Assembly (NCBI RefSeq): GCF_013868055.1
Contig: NZ_JACEOL010000002.1
Location: 96,590-160,589 of the forward strand
Direction: 5' to 3'
Length of the DNA stretch: 64,000 nucleotides
Origin: Thermoactinomyces mirandus
GTDB taxonomy: Bacteria; Bacillota; Bacilli; Thermoactinomycetales; Thermoactinomycetaceae
The translations under genes were made by a program, and so were the position numbers. Shown piece after piece: positions 44,104 to 53,165 of this stretch (within the stretch, counting starts at the first letter, position 1; each line of letters starts with the position of its first letter). The notes below the pieces were generated by a model. It did no database searches, had not been told where the DNA came from, and saw only the letters and a list, made by a program, of their open reading frames with translations.

Positions 44104-45285
44104 ATGAAATCATTTTCTAGAGTGGCACTGGTTGTCCTGGACAGTGTCGGTATTGGTGCTTTGCCTGATGCTATGGAATATAATGATGAACGTGCTTATA
44201 CATTGGGGCATATAGCTGAAAAGAGAAACGGGCTGAATATGCCGAACATGGAAAGGCTGGGGTTAGGAAATATAGCTGAAATCAAGGGCATCGAACCGGT
44301 GGAGAATCCCCGGGCCTATTATGGAAAAATGATGGAGATGTCCAAAGGGAAAGATACTTCCACAGGACACTGGGAATTTATGGGCATCTATACGGACAAG
44401 CCCTTTAAAACCTATCCAAACGGGTTTCCGGATGAACTGATCCGGCGGTTTGAGGAGAAAACGGGACGCAAAGTGATTGGAAACAAACCTGCTTCTGGTA
44501 CCGAAATTATCAAGGAACTGGGAAAAGAGCATATGGAAACAGGCGCATTGATTGTATATACTTCCGCTGACAGCGTGTTTCAGATTGCGGCTCATGAAGA
44601 GGTTGTTCCGCTTGATGAATTGTATCGGATTTGCGAGATCGCCCGGGAACTGACTCTGGATGAAAAATACGCGGTGGTTCGCATCATTGCCCGACCGTTT
44701 GCAGGAGAACCCGGAAACTTTACCCGAACAGCCAACCGCAAGGATTATTCTTTAAAGCCACCCGCAAGGACGGTGCTCAATTTTCTTGAAGATGCCGGCA
44801 AGGATGTGATTGCCATTGGAAAAATCTCGGATATATATGCCGGGGAAGGAATTACAAGATCAATACATACAAAGTCCAATATGGACGGGGTAGACCAATT
44901 GATAAAAGTGATGAAGGAGGAGTTTCATGGCATCGCTTTTGTCAACCTGGTCGATTTTGATGCCAAATTTGGCCATCGCCGTGATCCGGAAGGTTATGCG
45001 CAGGCCCTGGAAGAATTTGATGCACGCTTGCCGGAAATTCTGGCATCGCTGGAAGACAACGATCTGCTGATCATCACGGCAGATCATGGAAATGATCCAA
45101 CCCACCATGGCACCGATCATACCCGTGAGTATACTCCTTTACTGGTATATGGAAAACAGTTGGCCAAACCGGGAAATTCTCTGGGAGTACGCAAATGTTT
45201 CGCGGACATAGGAGCGGCCATTGCCGAGAACTTCAATGTGCAAAAGCCGGAAATTGGAACCAGTTTTTTGGGAGAGTTGAGATAA
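44104..45285 (+). CDS. deoB: Phosphopentomutase
   Basis: 393 residues, alkaline-phosphatase superfamily. It interconverts (deoxy)ribose 1-phosphate and 5-phosphate. Metal-binding [14 protein letters not shown] near the N terminus, [12 protein letters not shown] with the catalytic threonine, and [19 protein letters not shown] at the C terminus are all intact. ATG start with GGAAGGAG. Named drm in Bacillus. punA follows after 13 bases, forming the nucleoside-salvage pair. Confidence 0.96.
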   Translation: MKSFSRVALVVLDSVGIGALPDAMEYNDERAYTLGHIAEKRNGLNMPNMERLGLGNIAEIKGIEPVENPRAYYGKMMEMSKGKDTSTGHWEFMGIYTDKPFKTYPNGFPDELIRRFEEKTGRKVIGNKPASGTEIIKELGKEHMETGALIVYTSADSVFQIAAHEEVVPLDELYRICEIARELTLDEKYAVVRIIARPFAGEPGNFTRTANRKDYSLKPPARTVLNFLEDAGKDVIAIGKISDIYAGEGITRSIHTKSNMDGVDQLIKVMKEEFHGIAFVNLVDFDAKFGHRRDPEGYAQALEEFDARLPEILASLEDNDLLIITADHGNDPTHHGTDHTREYTPLLVYGKQLAKPGNSLGVRKCFADIGAAIAENFNVQKPEIGTSFLGELR

Positions 45286-45298
45286 AAGGAGCGGATAG

Positions 45299-46126
45299 AT
45301 GATGAGTTTTACCTTGAAACAAGTAAGAGAAGCAGAAAAAGCGATCCGTGGGAAAATGACAGAAGAACCGGCCATCGGGATGATTCTGGGTTCGGGCTTG
45401 GGGGTGTTGGCCGAGGAAATCGAAAATCCTCTTGCCATTGGTTATGATGAGATCCCGCATTTTCCGGTGTCGACAGTAGAGGGGCATGCCGGAAAACTGA
45501 TTATGGGAAAACTGGAAAACGTAAATGTGTTGGTTATGGCTGGCAGGTTTCATCTTTATGAAGGCCATGATCCAACAACGGTTTCCTTTCCCATTCGCGT
45601 CATGAAAGAGCTTGGGGTAAAAACGCTTATTGTGACAAATGCAGCGGGCGGTGTGAATCTGGCCTATGAACCGGGAGATTTGATGGTCATACAGGATCAT
45701 GTTAACCTGATGTTTCGTAATCCCTTGGTTGGTTTGAACAATAAGGAATTTGGCGTGACCTTTCCCGACATGTCTTCCGCCTATGACCCGGAGTTGCGTG
45801 AGTTGGCGCACCGGGTGGCAAAACAGCTCGGGTTCTCTCTGCGGGAAGGGGTTTATGCTGCCGTTTTGGGACCTTCTTATGAAACACCTGCCGAGATCCG
45901 CATGATTCGGACATTGGGCGGAGATGCAGTAGGCATGTCAACCGTGCCGGAAGTAATTGTTGCCTGTCATGCCGGAATCCGTGTGCTGGGAATTTCCTGT
46001 ATCACCAATATGGCTGCCGGGATTTTGCCCCAACCGTTGTCCCATGAGGAAGTGATTGATACGGCAAATCGGGTTAAGGATCAGTTTACCGCCTTGGTTA
46101 AAGGGATTTTGCGGCATTTGTCCTGA
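45299..46126 (+). CDS. punA: Purine nucleoside phosphorylase
   Basis: 275 residues, trimeric PNP type cleaving inosine and guanosine with phosphate to base plus ribose 1-phosphate, which DeoB then uses. Motifs: ILGSGLGVLAEEIE (phosphate site), HLYEGHDP, VTNAAGGVNLAY, LMVIQDHVNLM and the substrate residue region GMSTVPEVIVACH. Start may be 45299 or the adjacent ATG 45302. A strong terminator follows. Confidence 0.95.
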   Translation: MMSFTLKQVREAEKAIRGKMTEEPAIGMILGSGLGVLAEEIENPLAIGYDEIPHFPVSTVEGHAGKLIMGKLENVNVLVMAGRFHLYEGHDPTTVSFPIRVMKELGVKTLIVTNAAGGVNLAYEPGDLMVIQDHVNLMFRNPLVGLNNKEFGVTFPDMSSAYDPELRELAHRVAKQLGFSLREGVYAAVLGPSYETPAEIRMIRTLGGDAVGMSTVPEVIVACHAGIRVLGISCITNMAAGILPQPLSHEEVIDTANRVKDQFTALVKGILRHLS

Positions 46127-46142
46127 CCGTTTTCGTTTTGTC

Positions 46143-46180
46143 AAGATGGATCTTCCGTTTTCGGTGAGATCCATCTTTTA
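46143..46180 (+). terminator. Terminator after deoB-punA
   Basis: AAGATGGATCT (46143-46153), 13-base loop, AGATCCATCTT (46167-46177), then TTA. Perfect 11-bp stem, short T-run. Confidence 0.8.
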
Positions 46181-46297
46181 TATATATACCGATAGATTAG
46201 TTAACTAAATACGAAAATAATCATATTCTTTTCAAAAAAATTTATATAATTTATAATTATAAATGTATTTGGTTGGTTTCACAAAGGGGGAAACGAT

Positions 46298-48571
46298 TTG
46301 AAAAAAATCAAGAGGACGATGGCCATTCTTTTGGCGTTGCTGTTGATCGGCTTAATGGCGATTGCTCCGTTTACCGGTGAAAAGGCTAAGGCCGAAGCAA
46401 AAACGTTAACCGGGGAAGTACATGTGGATTTGGCCCTGGTGAATGAAACGGCCTTGATTGATGCGTTGAAGAAACGGGGAGTTCTCGCCGAGGATGCCAC
46501 ACCTGAGGAAACCCGTCAGGCGGTGAAAAAGTATGTGTCAGACGGAAGAATTCCCAACAGCAAAACGGAAGGAATCGATACATCCTCGAAATTCGGAAAA
46601 CGTGCCTATAAAGGGAAAAAAGCTGTACAGAAACGGGCTGCTGACAGGATCTCCCGTTATCGTGAAGGATCTGTTGCCCAGGAAAAGCTGGGGAAACAAC
46701 AGTTTACGGATCATGCTGTTGTTGCATTGATAGAATTTCCTGATTTTGCCCATAATTCCATTAAAAAGAAAAAGAATCAATTTTGGGTGGAAGATTTTAA
46801 TCAGGAACATTACCAGGAACTTTTGTTCAACAAAAATGGTTTCACGATGGATGATGGAACGCGTCTGCCTTCTTTTCGCCAGTTCTATCTGGAACAGTCG
46901 GCGGGTTATTGGAATGTTGTCGGGAAAGTGACGCCCTGGATTCCGGCAAAGAATGAAGCAAAATACTATGGGCAGCATGTGGATTACGGCGATTATGAAT
47001 TGAAAGATGCACGCCCGCAGGAACTGGTCAGGGAAACGCTGGCAGCGGTGGGAAAACAGATTGCCGGTGAGGAAAAGAATTATGACAAGCGCGACCCCTA
47101 TGATCATGATGGCGATGGCGATGTGATGGAACCTGACGGTTTATTGGACAATCTGTTCGTCGTACATTCAGGCGAAGGAGAAGAAGCGGGAGGCGGTGAT
47201 CTGGCCGAAGATGCAATCTGGTCCCACCGGTCGGTGGTAGGTCCTGAACCAGTGCCGATTCCGGGAACCAGTTTGAAAGCATTTGATTATATCATTCAGC
47301 CTGAAGATGGAGCAGCAGGTGTATTTACACATGAATACGGACACAACCTCGGATTGCCGGACGAATATGATACGGGATATACGGGAACAGGCTCTCCGGT
47401 TGAAGCCTGGTCATTAATGTCTTACGGCAGCTGGACCGGAAACATTCCCGGTACGGAACCGTCCGGATTCAGCCCTTGGGCCAAGTTATTCTTCCAGGAA
47501 ACTTACGGCGGTTCCTGGCCGACAGCCACCGCCATTGATTTTGATAAATTGAAAGGAAAACGGGTTGTTCCGTTAATGGAAGCCGTGGCACAGACGAAAA
47601 AAGGAAAAATGATCAAAGTGAATCTTCCCAACCGTCTTGTTGATCCACCCACCCAGCCGCGGGGGAAAAAAGCCTACTTCTCCACTAAAGGAAACATGCT
47701 GGATACAAAGCTGACTTCGCCGGAAATTGATCTGACAGGAGTGACCGGTGCAGAACTCCGTTTTGACTCATGGCGCCAGATTGAAGCAGGTTATGATTTC
47801 CTGTACGTCAATGTCTATGCGGATGGCATAAAGAAAATGATCAAAAAATATGATGATGACACCAAGGGAGACTGGGTGCAGGATCAACTGGATCTTACCC
47901 CTTATGCCGGCAAAAAAATCAGAATTGAATTTAACTATGTGACAGATATCGGACTTTCGCCGGAAGGTTTTTATGTAGATAACATTCTTGTCATGGCTGA
48001 CGGGAAAACGGTTTTTTCCGATGATGTTGAAGGAGAACCGAAATTTGCCATGGACGGGTTCAAGATATTTGACGGAGCCAAAATTCCGTTTGAACATTAT
48101 TATCTGATTGAGTGGCGGACACATCACGGCATGGACCGGGCCCTTGCTCATTTGCGCCGCGATGATACGATGATGAAATACGACCCCGGAATGGTGATCT
48201 GGTACTACGATGCCCGCTGGGGAGAAGACAATATGACAGGGCTTCATCCGGGTGAAGGATTCCTTGGTGTGGTCGATGCCCATCAACGCGGACATTTCTG
48301 GCATGATGGAACGGTTGCCTCAACCCGGTATCAGGTGAATGATGCCGCGTTCGGTTTCAAGTCGACTTCACCGATTGATATTCAATACCTCGGCTATTCT
48401 ATGAAATATCATCCGCTGCCAGGAGTCCCGTTGTTTCATGATAAAAAGGATTACTCCAGCCCATTTAACCCGGATGGTGGAAAAATCCTGCCGCAATACG
48501 GAATTCAAATCAGATTGAAAAAGGAAATCGGAAATAGAGCCGTGTTGGTAGAAATATCCAGGACCCAATGA
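46298..48571 (+). CDS. ina: Secreted M6 metalloprotease, immune inhibitor A type
   Basis: 757 residues. Signal peptide with a basic start and hydrophobic core (TMAILLALLLIGLMAIA, cleavage after about residue 31), a propeptide, then the M6 catalytic domain with HEYGHNLGLPDEYD near residue 345. This supplies the HExxH zinc ligands and the M6 Asp-Glu-Tyr. Calcium-like DPYDHDGDGDVMEPDG lies ahead of it. The C-terminal part is a beta-rich MAM/jelly-roll-like region. Secreted, host- or nutrient-directed protease in Bacillus relatives. It sits between punA and dacF, normally adjacent, as its own transcription unit. Confidence 0.93.
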   Translation: MKKIKRTMAILLALLLIGLMAIAPFTGEKAKAEAKTLTGEVHVDLALVNETALIDALKKRGVLAEDATPEETRQAVKKYVSDGRIPNSKTEGIDTSSKFGKRAYKGKKAVQKRAADRISRYREGSVAQEKLGKQQFTDHAVVALIEFPDFAHNSIKKKKNQFWVEDFNQEHYQELLFNKNGFTMDDGTRLPSFRQFYLEQSAGYWNVVGKVTPWIPAKNEAKYYGQHVDYGDYELKDARPQELVRETLAAVGKQIAGEEKNYDKRDPYDHDGDGDVMEPDGLLDNLFVVHSGEGEEAGGGDLAEDAIWSHRSVVGPEPVPIPGTSLKAFDYIIQPEDGAAGVFTHEYGHNLGLPDEYDTGYTGTGSPVEAWSLMSYGSWTGNIPGTEPSGFSPWAKLFFQETYGGSWPTATAIDFDKLKGKRVVPLMEAVAQTKKGKMIKVNLPNRLVDPPTQPRGKKAYFSTKGNMLDTKLTSPEIDLTGVTGAELRFDSWRQIEAGYDFLYVNVYADGIKKMIKKYDDDTKGDWVQDQLDLTPYAGKKIRIEFNYVTDIGLSPEGFYVDNILVMADGKTVFSDDVEGEPKFAMDGFKIFDGAKIPFEHYYLIEWRTHHGMDRALAHLRRDDTMMKYDPGMVIWYYDARWGEDNMTGLHPGEGFLGVVDAHQRGHFWHDGTVASTRYQVNDAAFGFKSTSPIDIQYLGYSMKYHPLPGVPLFHDKKDYSSPFNPDGGKILPQYGIQIRLKKEIGNRAVLVEISRTQ

Positions 48572-48648
48572 TAAATTCACTTCAAGGTGGTTCGGAGTGA
48601 TGTGGGGCAAAAACAGTTGCAAAGAGAGAGGAAACATTCCATTTTCCA

Positions 48649-48691
48649 AAAGACGTTTCTGGCAGATGTCAGAAACGTCTTTCTCCTTTTT
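48649..48691 (+). terminator. Terminator after the M6 protease gene
   Basis: AAAGACGTTTCTG (48649-48661), 8-base loop, CAGAAACGTCTTT (48670-48682), then CTCCTTTTTT. Perfect 13-bp stem. Confidence 0.9.
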
Positions 48692-48693
48692 TG

Positions 48694-48723
48694 GCATAAT
48701 TTCCCGGATGCTTGTTCAAACTA
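48694..48723 (+). promoter_or_regulatory. Candidate sigma-F/G promoter of dacF
   Basis: GCATA (48694-48698), 15-base spacer, GTTCAAACTA (48714-48723). The -35 fits GywTA and the -10 fits most positions of GGnrAnAnTw, at the right distance. dacF is a forespore gene in Bacillus, so the match is plausible. Confidence 0.5.
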
Positions 48724-48753
48724 TGGGTACTGCTACATAGGAGGGAAGTTGGG

Positions 48754-49944
48754 ATGCTGAAAAAGTTCAGCTTTGCAATCATTGCGCTGTGCATGCTGGT
48801 CAACCCATTGCTTTTGCCCAGCAAGGTTCAGGCGAAGGAAGCCGAAACTGATCTGGCGCCGGAAGCGGTGTCAGCGGTCCTGCTTGATGCAGGCACAGGA
48901 AAAATCCTGTTTGAAAAAAACAGCCATCAGGCTTTGCCTCCGGCAAGCATAACCAAAGTGATGACCATGCTGTTGGTGATGGAGGCAATTGATCGGGGAA
49001 AAATTTCCTGGTCCGACCCGGTCACTATCAGTGAACATGCCGCTTCCATGGGAGGAAGCCAGATTTTCCTGGAACAGGGAGAACGAATGACCGTACATGA
49101 TTTGTTCAAGGCCATGGCTGTTTCCTCTGCCAATGATGCTGCGGTTGCGCTGGCGGAGTATCTGGGAGGTACCGAACAGAATTTTGTTCGAATGATGAAT
49201 GACAAAGCCAGGGAATTGGGCTTGAAAAATACACATTTCCAAAATGCCAACGGGCTTCCGGCACCTGACCACTATACATCTGCCTATGATATTGCGGTCA
49301 TGTCAAGAGAATTGCTCTCTTATCCCAAAGTTACCAACTATACAGGCCTGTATGAGGATTATTTGCGAAAGAACACGAAAAAACCGTTCTGGCTTGTCAA
49401 TACCAATAAACTGATCCGTTTTTATCCGGGAATGGACGGATTAAAGACCGGTTATACATCGGAAGCGAAATATTGTCTTGCGGCAACGGCTAAACGGGGA
49501 AATCTCCGTTTGATCGCTGTTGTAATGGGAGAGCCTGATATCAAGAAGCGCAATCAGGAAGTTGTCTCCATGCTTGATTATGCATTCAATCACTATACCA
49601 GCAAACGCATTTTTAACAAAGGGGACATTTTGGCGGAAATACGGATTGACAAAGGTAATCCCGACAAGATTCGGATTCAGGCCAACCAGCCTTTGGACAT
49701 GCTGATCAAAAAAGGAATTGAGCATAAAGGCTATGAAAAAAGATGGATTTGGAATGAATTAAAAGCCCCCATTCACAAAGGCGACCGCCTTGGAAAACTT
49801 CAGATCGTGCAAGACGGGAACATTGTTGCCGAATGGAACCTGGTCAGTTCGATGGAGATTGAACAGGCAAATTTGTGGACTTCGCTGAAACGAACTTTGC
49901 AAGACATATTCTTTTTACCAAATAATGTAAATTCACAGATGTAG
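48754..49944 (+). CDS. dacF: D-alanyl-D-alanine carboxypeptidase DacF
   Basis: 396 residues from ATG 48754 after AGGAGGGAAG; the frame is open further upstream but without a binding site. Signal peptide (FSFAIIALCMLVNPLLL), penicillin-binding transpeptidase domain with SxxK (PASITKVM), SxN (SSANDAAV) and KTG (DGLKTGYT), plus a C-terminal beta domain and membrane-associating helix. It trims pentapeptides, regulating spore cortex cross-linking. It precedes spoIIAA as in Bacillus. Confidence 0.95.
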   Translation: MLKKFSFAIIALCMLVNPLLLPSKVQAKEAETDLAPEAVSAVLLDAGTGKILFEKNSHQALPPASITKVMTMLLVMEAIDRGKISWSDPVTISEHAASMGGSQIFLEQGERMTVHDLFKAMAVSSANDAAVALAEYLGGTEQNFVRMMNDKARELGLKNTHFQNANGLPAPDHYTSAYDIAVMSRELLSYPKVTNYTGLYEDYLRKNTKKPFWLVNTNKLIRFYPGMDGLKTGYTSEAKYCLAATAKRGNLRLIAVVMGEPDIKKRNQEVVSMLDYAFNHYTSKRIFNKGDILAEIRIDKGNPDKIRIQANQPLDMLIKKGIEHKGYEKRWIWNELKAPIHKGDRLGKLQIVQDGNIVAEWNLVSSMEIEQANLWTSLKRTLQDIFFLPNNVNSQM

Positions 49945-49952
49945 AAAAAAAG

Positions 49953-49988
49953 CGGATTCTTGGCAATCGTGTCGGGAATCCGTTTTTT
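49953..49988 (+). terminator. Terminator between dacF and spoIIAA
   Basis: CGGATTC (49953-49959), loop, GAATCCG (49976-49982), then TTTTTT. It separates the dacF transcript from the sigma-H promoter of spoIIA, or acts as a partial terminator. Confidence 0.78.
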
Positions 49989-50009
49989 ATGGATTATTTT
50001 CGCAAGTGG

Positions 50010-50039
50010 AAGGAAAGTTTCGGAAATTGATAGAAGTTA
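50010..50039 (+). promoter_or_regulatory. Candidate sigma-H promoter of the spoIIA operon
   Basis: AAGGAAAG (50010-50017) and TAGAAG (50031-50036) give an exact sigma-H -35 (AGGAAA) and a near -10 (GAAT one base off) with spacing one base longer than the spo0A promoter. spoIIA is a sigma-H, Spo0A-controlled operon in Bacillus. Confidence 0.5.
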
Positions 50040-50068
50040 TGGGTCAAAAGAGAAAGGAGCGGAGAAAC

Positions 50069-50422
50069 ATGGGTCTGTCCCTGCGAATGAAGCGAAATCA
50101 AAATGTTCTGGTTGTCCGTCTTGCCGGAGAGCTGGATCATCATACCGCAGAAAAAGTACGCACATCCATCGAGGCAGAGCTGGATAAAGGAGTGAGCACA
50201 CATCTGGTATTAAACCTGGCGGATCTGGAATTTATGGACAGTTCCGGACTTGGCGTTATTTTGGGACGGTATAAGAAGGTGTCGCAATTGGGGGGAAAAA
50301 TGATACTCTGTTCGATCAAGCCATCAGTGTACCGCTTGATGGAAATGTCAGGATTGTTTAAAATCTTGCCTACATACGATGATGAAGAACGTGCGATTAT
50401 TGCTTGCGGGGTGGCGTCATGA
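50069..50422 (+). CDS. spoIIAA: Anti-sigma-F factor antagonist SpoIIAA
   Basis: 117 residues, STAS domain. The regulated serine lies in [15 protein letters not shown]. Unphosphorylated protein displaces sigma-F from SpoIIAB, starting forespore gene expression. ATG 50069 with AAAGGAG; upstream in-frame codons lie in the promoter region. The stop overlaps the spoIIAB start (ATGA). Confidence 0.97.
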   Translation: MGLSLRMKRNQNVLVVRLAGELDHHTAEKVRTSIEAELDKGVSTHLVLNLADLEFMDSSGLGVILGRYKKVSQLGGKMILCSIKPSVYRLMEMSGLFKILPTYDDEERAIIACGVAS

Positions 50423-50874
50423 CCGAATCAACGAAAAATTTTATGGAACTCAGGTTTGCCAGTCGTTCGGAAAATGAATCATTTGCCAGAGTCGCGGTTG
50501 CTTCGTTTATATCTCAACTGGACCCGACCGTGGAAGAACTGACAGATATCAAAACGGTTGTGTCTGAAGCTGTGACCAATGCCGTGATTCATGGTTACGA
50601 AGAAAAAACAGATGGTGTTATTCATGTTCGCACTGAAATTGATGGTGCACGGGTAAGCATTACCATTTCCGATCAAGGGATAGGAATTCCTGATGTGAAT
50701 GAAGCAAGACAGCCGTTATATACGTCAAAACCGGAATTGGAACGGTCGGGAATGGGATTTACCATTATGGAAAATTTCATGGATGAGGTAATGATTCATT
50801 CCAAACCGGGGAAAGGGACCACTGTCCATATGGTTAAATATCTGAAAAGCCGTCAGCAGACGATGGCTTATTGA
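50419..50874 (+). CDS. spoIIAB: Anti-sigma-F factor and serine kinase SpoIIAB
   Basis: 151 residues, GHKL ATPase fold. N box [14 protein letters not shown]1 box [10 protein letters not shown] and G2 region [14 protein letters not shown] bind ATP. It holds sigma-F with ATP and phosphorylates SpoIIAA. ATG 50419 overlaps the spoIIAA stop with GGGGTGG upstream. Intact. Confidence 0.97.
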   Translation: MTESTKNFMELRFASRSENESFARVAVASFISQLDPTVEELTDIKTVVSEAVTNAVIHGYEEKTDGVIHVRTEIDGARVSITISDQGIGIPDVNEARQPLYTSKPELERSGMGFTIMENFMDEVMIHSKPGKGTTVHMVKYLKSRQQTMAY

Positions 50875-50883
50875 GGGATGTCT

Positions 50884-51654
50884 ATGGAACCGGATGTACA
50901 TAACAACAGGCACGGCCATCTGTCGGATGAAAAAGTGAAGGAATTGATCAAAGCCAGTCAGCAAGGGGACATGGAGTCCCGAAACAAGCTGATTAGTCAC
51001 AATATTCGGTTAGTTTGGTCGGTTGTGCAGCGATTTCTCAACCGGGGTTATGAAGCGGAAGACTTGTTCCAGATTGGTTGTATCGGGCTCTTGAAAGCGG
51101 TGGACAAATTTGATTTGAACTATGATGTCAAATTTTCCACCTATGCCGTTCCGATGATCATCGGCGAAATCCAACGCTTCCTGCGTGATGATGGGATGGT
51201 CAAGGTGAGCCGGTCATTGAAGGAAATGGCGAACCGGATCAGAAAAACCAAAGACGAGCTGTCAAAGAAATACAACCGTTTGCCCACCATTCAGGAAATT
51301 GCCGCTGAAATCGGGATTGATCCCGAGGAAATTGTTTTTGCACAGGAAGCCAACCGGGCCCCTACGTCCATTCATGAAACGGTTTATGAAAATGACGGAG
51401 ACCCGATTACCCTGATGGATCAGATTGCCGATGAACAGTTTACAACATGGTTTGACAAATTGACATTGAAGGATGCGATTCACCGGTTGAGTGACCGCGA
51501 AAAGCTGATTGTTTATCTTCGTTATTACAGAGACCAGACCCAATCGGAAGTTGCTGACCGGTTAGGGATTTCACAGGTACAGGTTTCACGCCTGGAAAAG
51601 AAAATTATTGCCAAAATGCGGGAAGAACTGGATTTAAGTAAAGAAAACGGATGA
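50884..51654 (+). CDS. sigF: Sporulation sigma factor sigma-F
   Basis: About 256 residues, first forespore-specific sigma factor. Region 2 (HNIRLVWSVVQRFLNRGYEAEDLFQIG ... FSTYAVPMIIGEIQRFLRDDG), region 3 (NRLPTIQEIAAEIG) and region 4 helix-turn-helix (QSEVADRLGISQVQVSRLEK) are all present. ATG 50884 is preferred because GAGGG lies five bases upstream; ATG 50878 touches that site. Third gene of the spoIIA operon, closed by a terminator. Confidence 0.97.
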   Translation: MEPDVHNNRHGHLSDEKVKELIKASQQGDMESRNKLISHNIRLVWSVVQRFLNRGYEAEDLFQIGCIGLLKAVDKFDLNYDVKFSTYAVPMIIGEIQRFLRDDGMVKVSRSLKEMANRIRKTKDELSKKYNRLPTIQEIAAEIGIDPEEIVFAQEANRAPTSIHETVYENDGDPITLMDQIADEQFTTWFDKLTLKDAIHRLSDREKLIVYLRYYRDQTQSEVADRLGISQVQVSRLEKKIIAKMREELDLSKENG

Positions 51655-51666
51655 TTTTGAAGCTGG

Positions 51667-51691
51667 AAGCACCTTTGCGGGTGCTTTTTTT
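51667..51691 (+). terminator. Terminator after sigF
   Basis: AAGCACC, loop TTTGCG, GGTGCTT, then TTTTT. 7-bp stem with a good T-run about 12 bases after the stop. Confidence 0.83.
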
Positions 51692-51692
51692 A

Positions 51693-51717
51693 TATTTGAA
51701 CTGTCCTGCACATACTA
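51693..51717 (+). promoter_or_regulatory. Candidate sigma-G promoter of the spoVA operon
   Basis: CATACTA (51711-51717) is a perfect sigma-G -10 element; a TATAT string sits near the expected -35. spoVA is a forespore sigma-G operon, and the element lies 40 bases before spoVAA. Confidence 0.55.
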
Positions 51718-51755
51718 ACAAGAGCCCAAACGTTTCATAAAGGAGTTGCCCGCAT

Positions 51756-52382
51756 ATGGAGAACATTGTCACAATCAGGCTGAAAAAGAAAGTAACGGCA
51801 AAACCTGGGCAACGCTTGTTTTTAAAAGATATTGCTGTTCTGGACATGCAAGGAGATGCGTCAGAAAATCTTCAGGAACTGTTGGTATGTAAACTTTCTC
51901 TGAGCAATGGAAATTTTGCCGTGATTGATGTTATTGATGTGATGAAACTGATTCGGAGACATTTTCCATCACTTGATATTCGTTATGCCGGTCCTCCGCA
52001 AACCCTGATCGAGATTCAGACAGGTTCAAAACGGCCTTCATTGATCGCGGTCATATTCGCCATGCTGGTTTTGTTTATCGGATCGGGGCTGACCATTATG
52101 AACTTCCATATGGATGTGAGCATGCCGCAGGTGCATGAGCGTATTTATTATCTAATCACAGGGGTGCATAAAAAATCGCCGTTGATTTTACAAATTCCTT
52201 ATTCTTTAGGCATTGGCATAGGAATCTTTCTGTTTTTCAACCGATTGTTCAAAAAGCGTTTTAATGAAGAGCCAAGTCCATTGGAACTGGAAATGTATCT
52301 GTATCAGGAAAACATTGATCAATACATCATCAATGACGACAAACAGAAAGCGGATTGCAAGCATCATGAATCTGGTACATGA
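51756..52382 (+). CDS. spoVAA: Stage V sporulation protein AA
   Basis: 208 residues. A soluble N-terminal domain of about 90 residues with the ENIVTIRLKKKVTAKPGQ start is followed by two membrane helices (about 95-115 and 145-165). Part of the SpoVA channel handling dipicolinic acid uptake into and release from the spore core. Start has AAAGGAG. It overlaps spoVAB by 17 bases. Confidence 0.92.
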   Translation: MENIVTIRLKKKVTAKPGQRLFLKDIAVLDMQGDASENLQELLVCKLSLSNGNFAVIDVIDVMKLIRRHFPSLDIRYAGPPQTLIEIQTGSKRPSLIAVIFAMLVLFIGSGLTIMNFHMDVSMPQVHERIYYLITGVHKKSPLILQIPYSLGIGIGIFLFFNRLFKKRFNEEPSPLELEMYLYQENIDQYIINDDKQKADCKHHESGT

Positions 52383-52791
52383 CCTGTTGCTGGTGTTGAT
52401 CGGCCTGGCTGGCGGGGTTGCGGTAGGTAGCGGTTTTGTCGCGTTTATAACGGTTCTTGATATTGTTCCCCGGCTGGCTCAGGTAACCTGTACCCAGTCC
52501 CGGGTGTATCTCTATGAATATGTCATTGGACTTGGTGTACTTTTTTTTACATGGATTGATTTTCGCACCCTGTTGCTTTCCCTGCCCCATGTTTTTACTG
52601 CGATTTTTGGTCTTAACATGGGAATCTATGTGGGAATGTTGGCAGCCGCGTTAACGGAAGTTGTCAATGTTATCCCGATCACAGCCAGACGGTTGAACAT
52701 GCAAGAATACATGATTTATTTTCTGATCGCCATGGCATTGGGAAAAGTAACCGGATCATTGGTGGAGTGGTTTCTGTTTCAAAATTTTTAA
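52366..52791 (+). CDS. spoVAB: Stage V sporulation protein AB
   Basis: 141 residues, four membrane helices. HDLLLVLIGLAGGVAVGSGF, IVPRLAQVTCTQSRVYLYE and the NVIPITARRLNM segment are characteristic. Start ATG 52366 lies within the end of spoVAA with GCGGA upstream; longer in-frame readings overlap spoVAA coding sequence. Normally followed by spoVAC and spoVAD, which are missing here. Confidence 0.93.
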   Translation: MNLVHDLLLVLIGLAGGVAVGSGFVAFITVLDIVPRLAQVTCTQSRVYLYEYVIGLGVLFFTWIDFRTLLLSLPHVFTAIFGLNMGIYVGMLAAALTEVVNVIPITARRLNMQEYMIYFLIAMALGKVTGSLVEWFLFQNF

Positions 52792-52809
52792 GAGAGGAAG
52801 TGGTGAAAA

Positions 52810-53163
52810 ATGGGGTCATTCTGGACCGCTTTTCTGGTAGGCGGAATCATTTGCGTAATCGGTCAGCTGCTGATCGACCTTACCAATCTGACACCAGCCC
52901 ATGTGCTTAGCCTGCTGGTAGTCGCCGGCGCTGTACTGGACGGATTTGGCCTATATGATCCATTAATTCAATTTGCTGGAGCCGGTGCAACCGTTCCAAT
53001 CACGAGTTTTGGCAACTCATTGGTGCATGGTGCGTTGTCTGAAGCCCACAAACATGGTTTTGTCGGGGTTTTGTCCGGGATTTTCGAGATTACCAGCGCC
53101 GGAATTTCTGCAGCCATTATTTTTGGCTTTTTGACTGCCGTCATTTTCAAACCTAAAGGTTAA
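52810..53163 (+). CDS. spoVAEb: Stage V sporulation protein AEb
   Basis: 117 residues, three to four membrane segments. [23 protein letters not shown], the [23 protein letters not shown] stretch and [13 protein letters not shown] match the SpoVAEb (SpoVAC/AEb-like) membrane subunit of the dipicolinate channel. ATG start with AGAGAGGAAGTGG. It directly follows spoVAB, so spoVAC and spoVAD are skipped. SpoVAC and SpoVAEb are related; the short length and closing PKG favour AEb. Confidence 0.9.
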   Translation: MGSFWTAFLVGGIICVIGQLLIDLTNLTPAHVLSLLVVAGAVLDGFGLYDPLIQFAGAGATVPITSFGNSLVHGALSEAHKHGFVGVLSGIFEITSAGISAAIIFGFLTAVIFKPKG

Positions 53164-53165
53164 GA

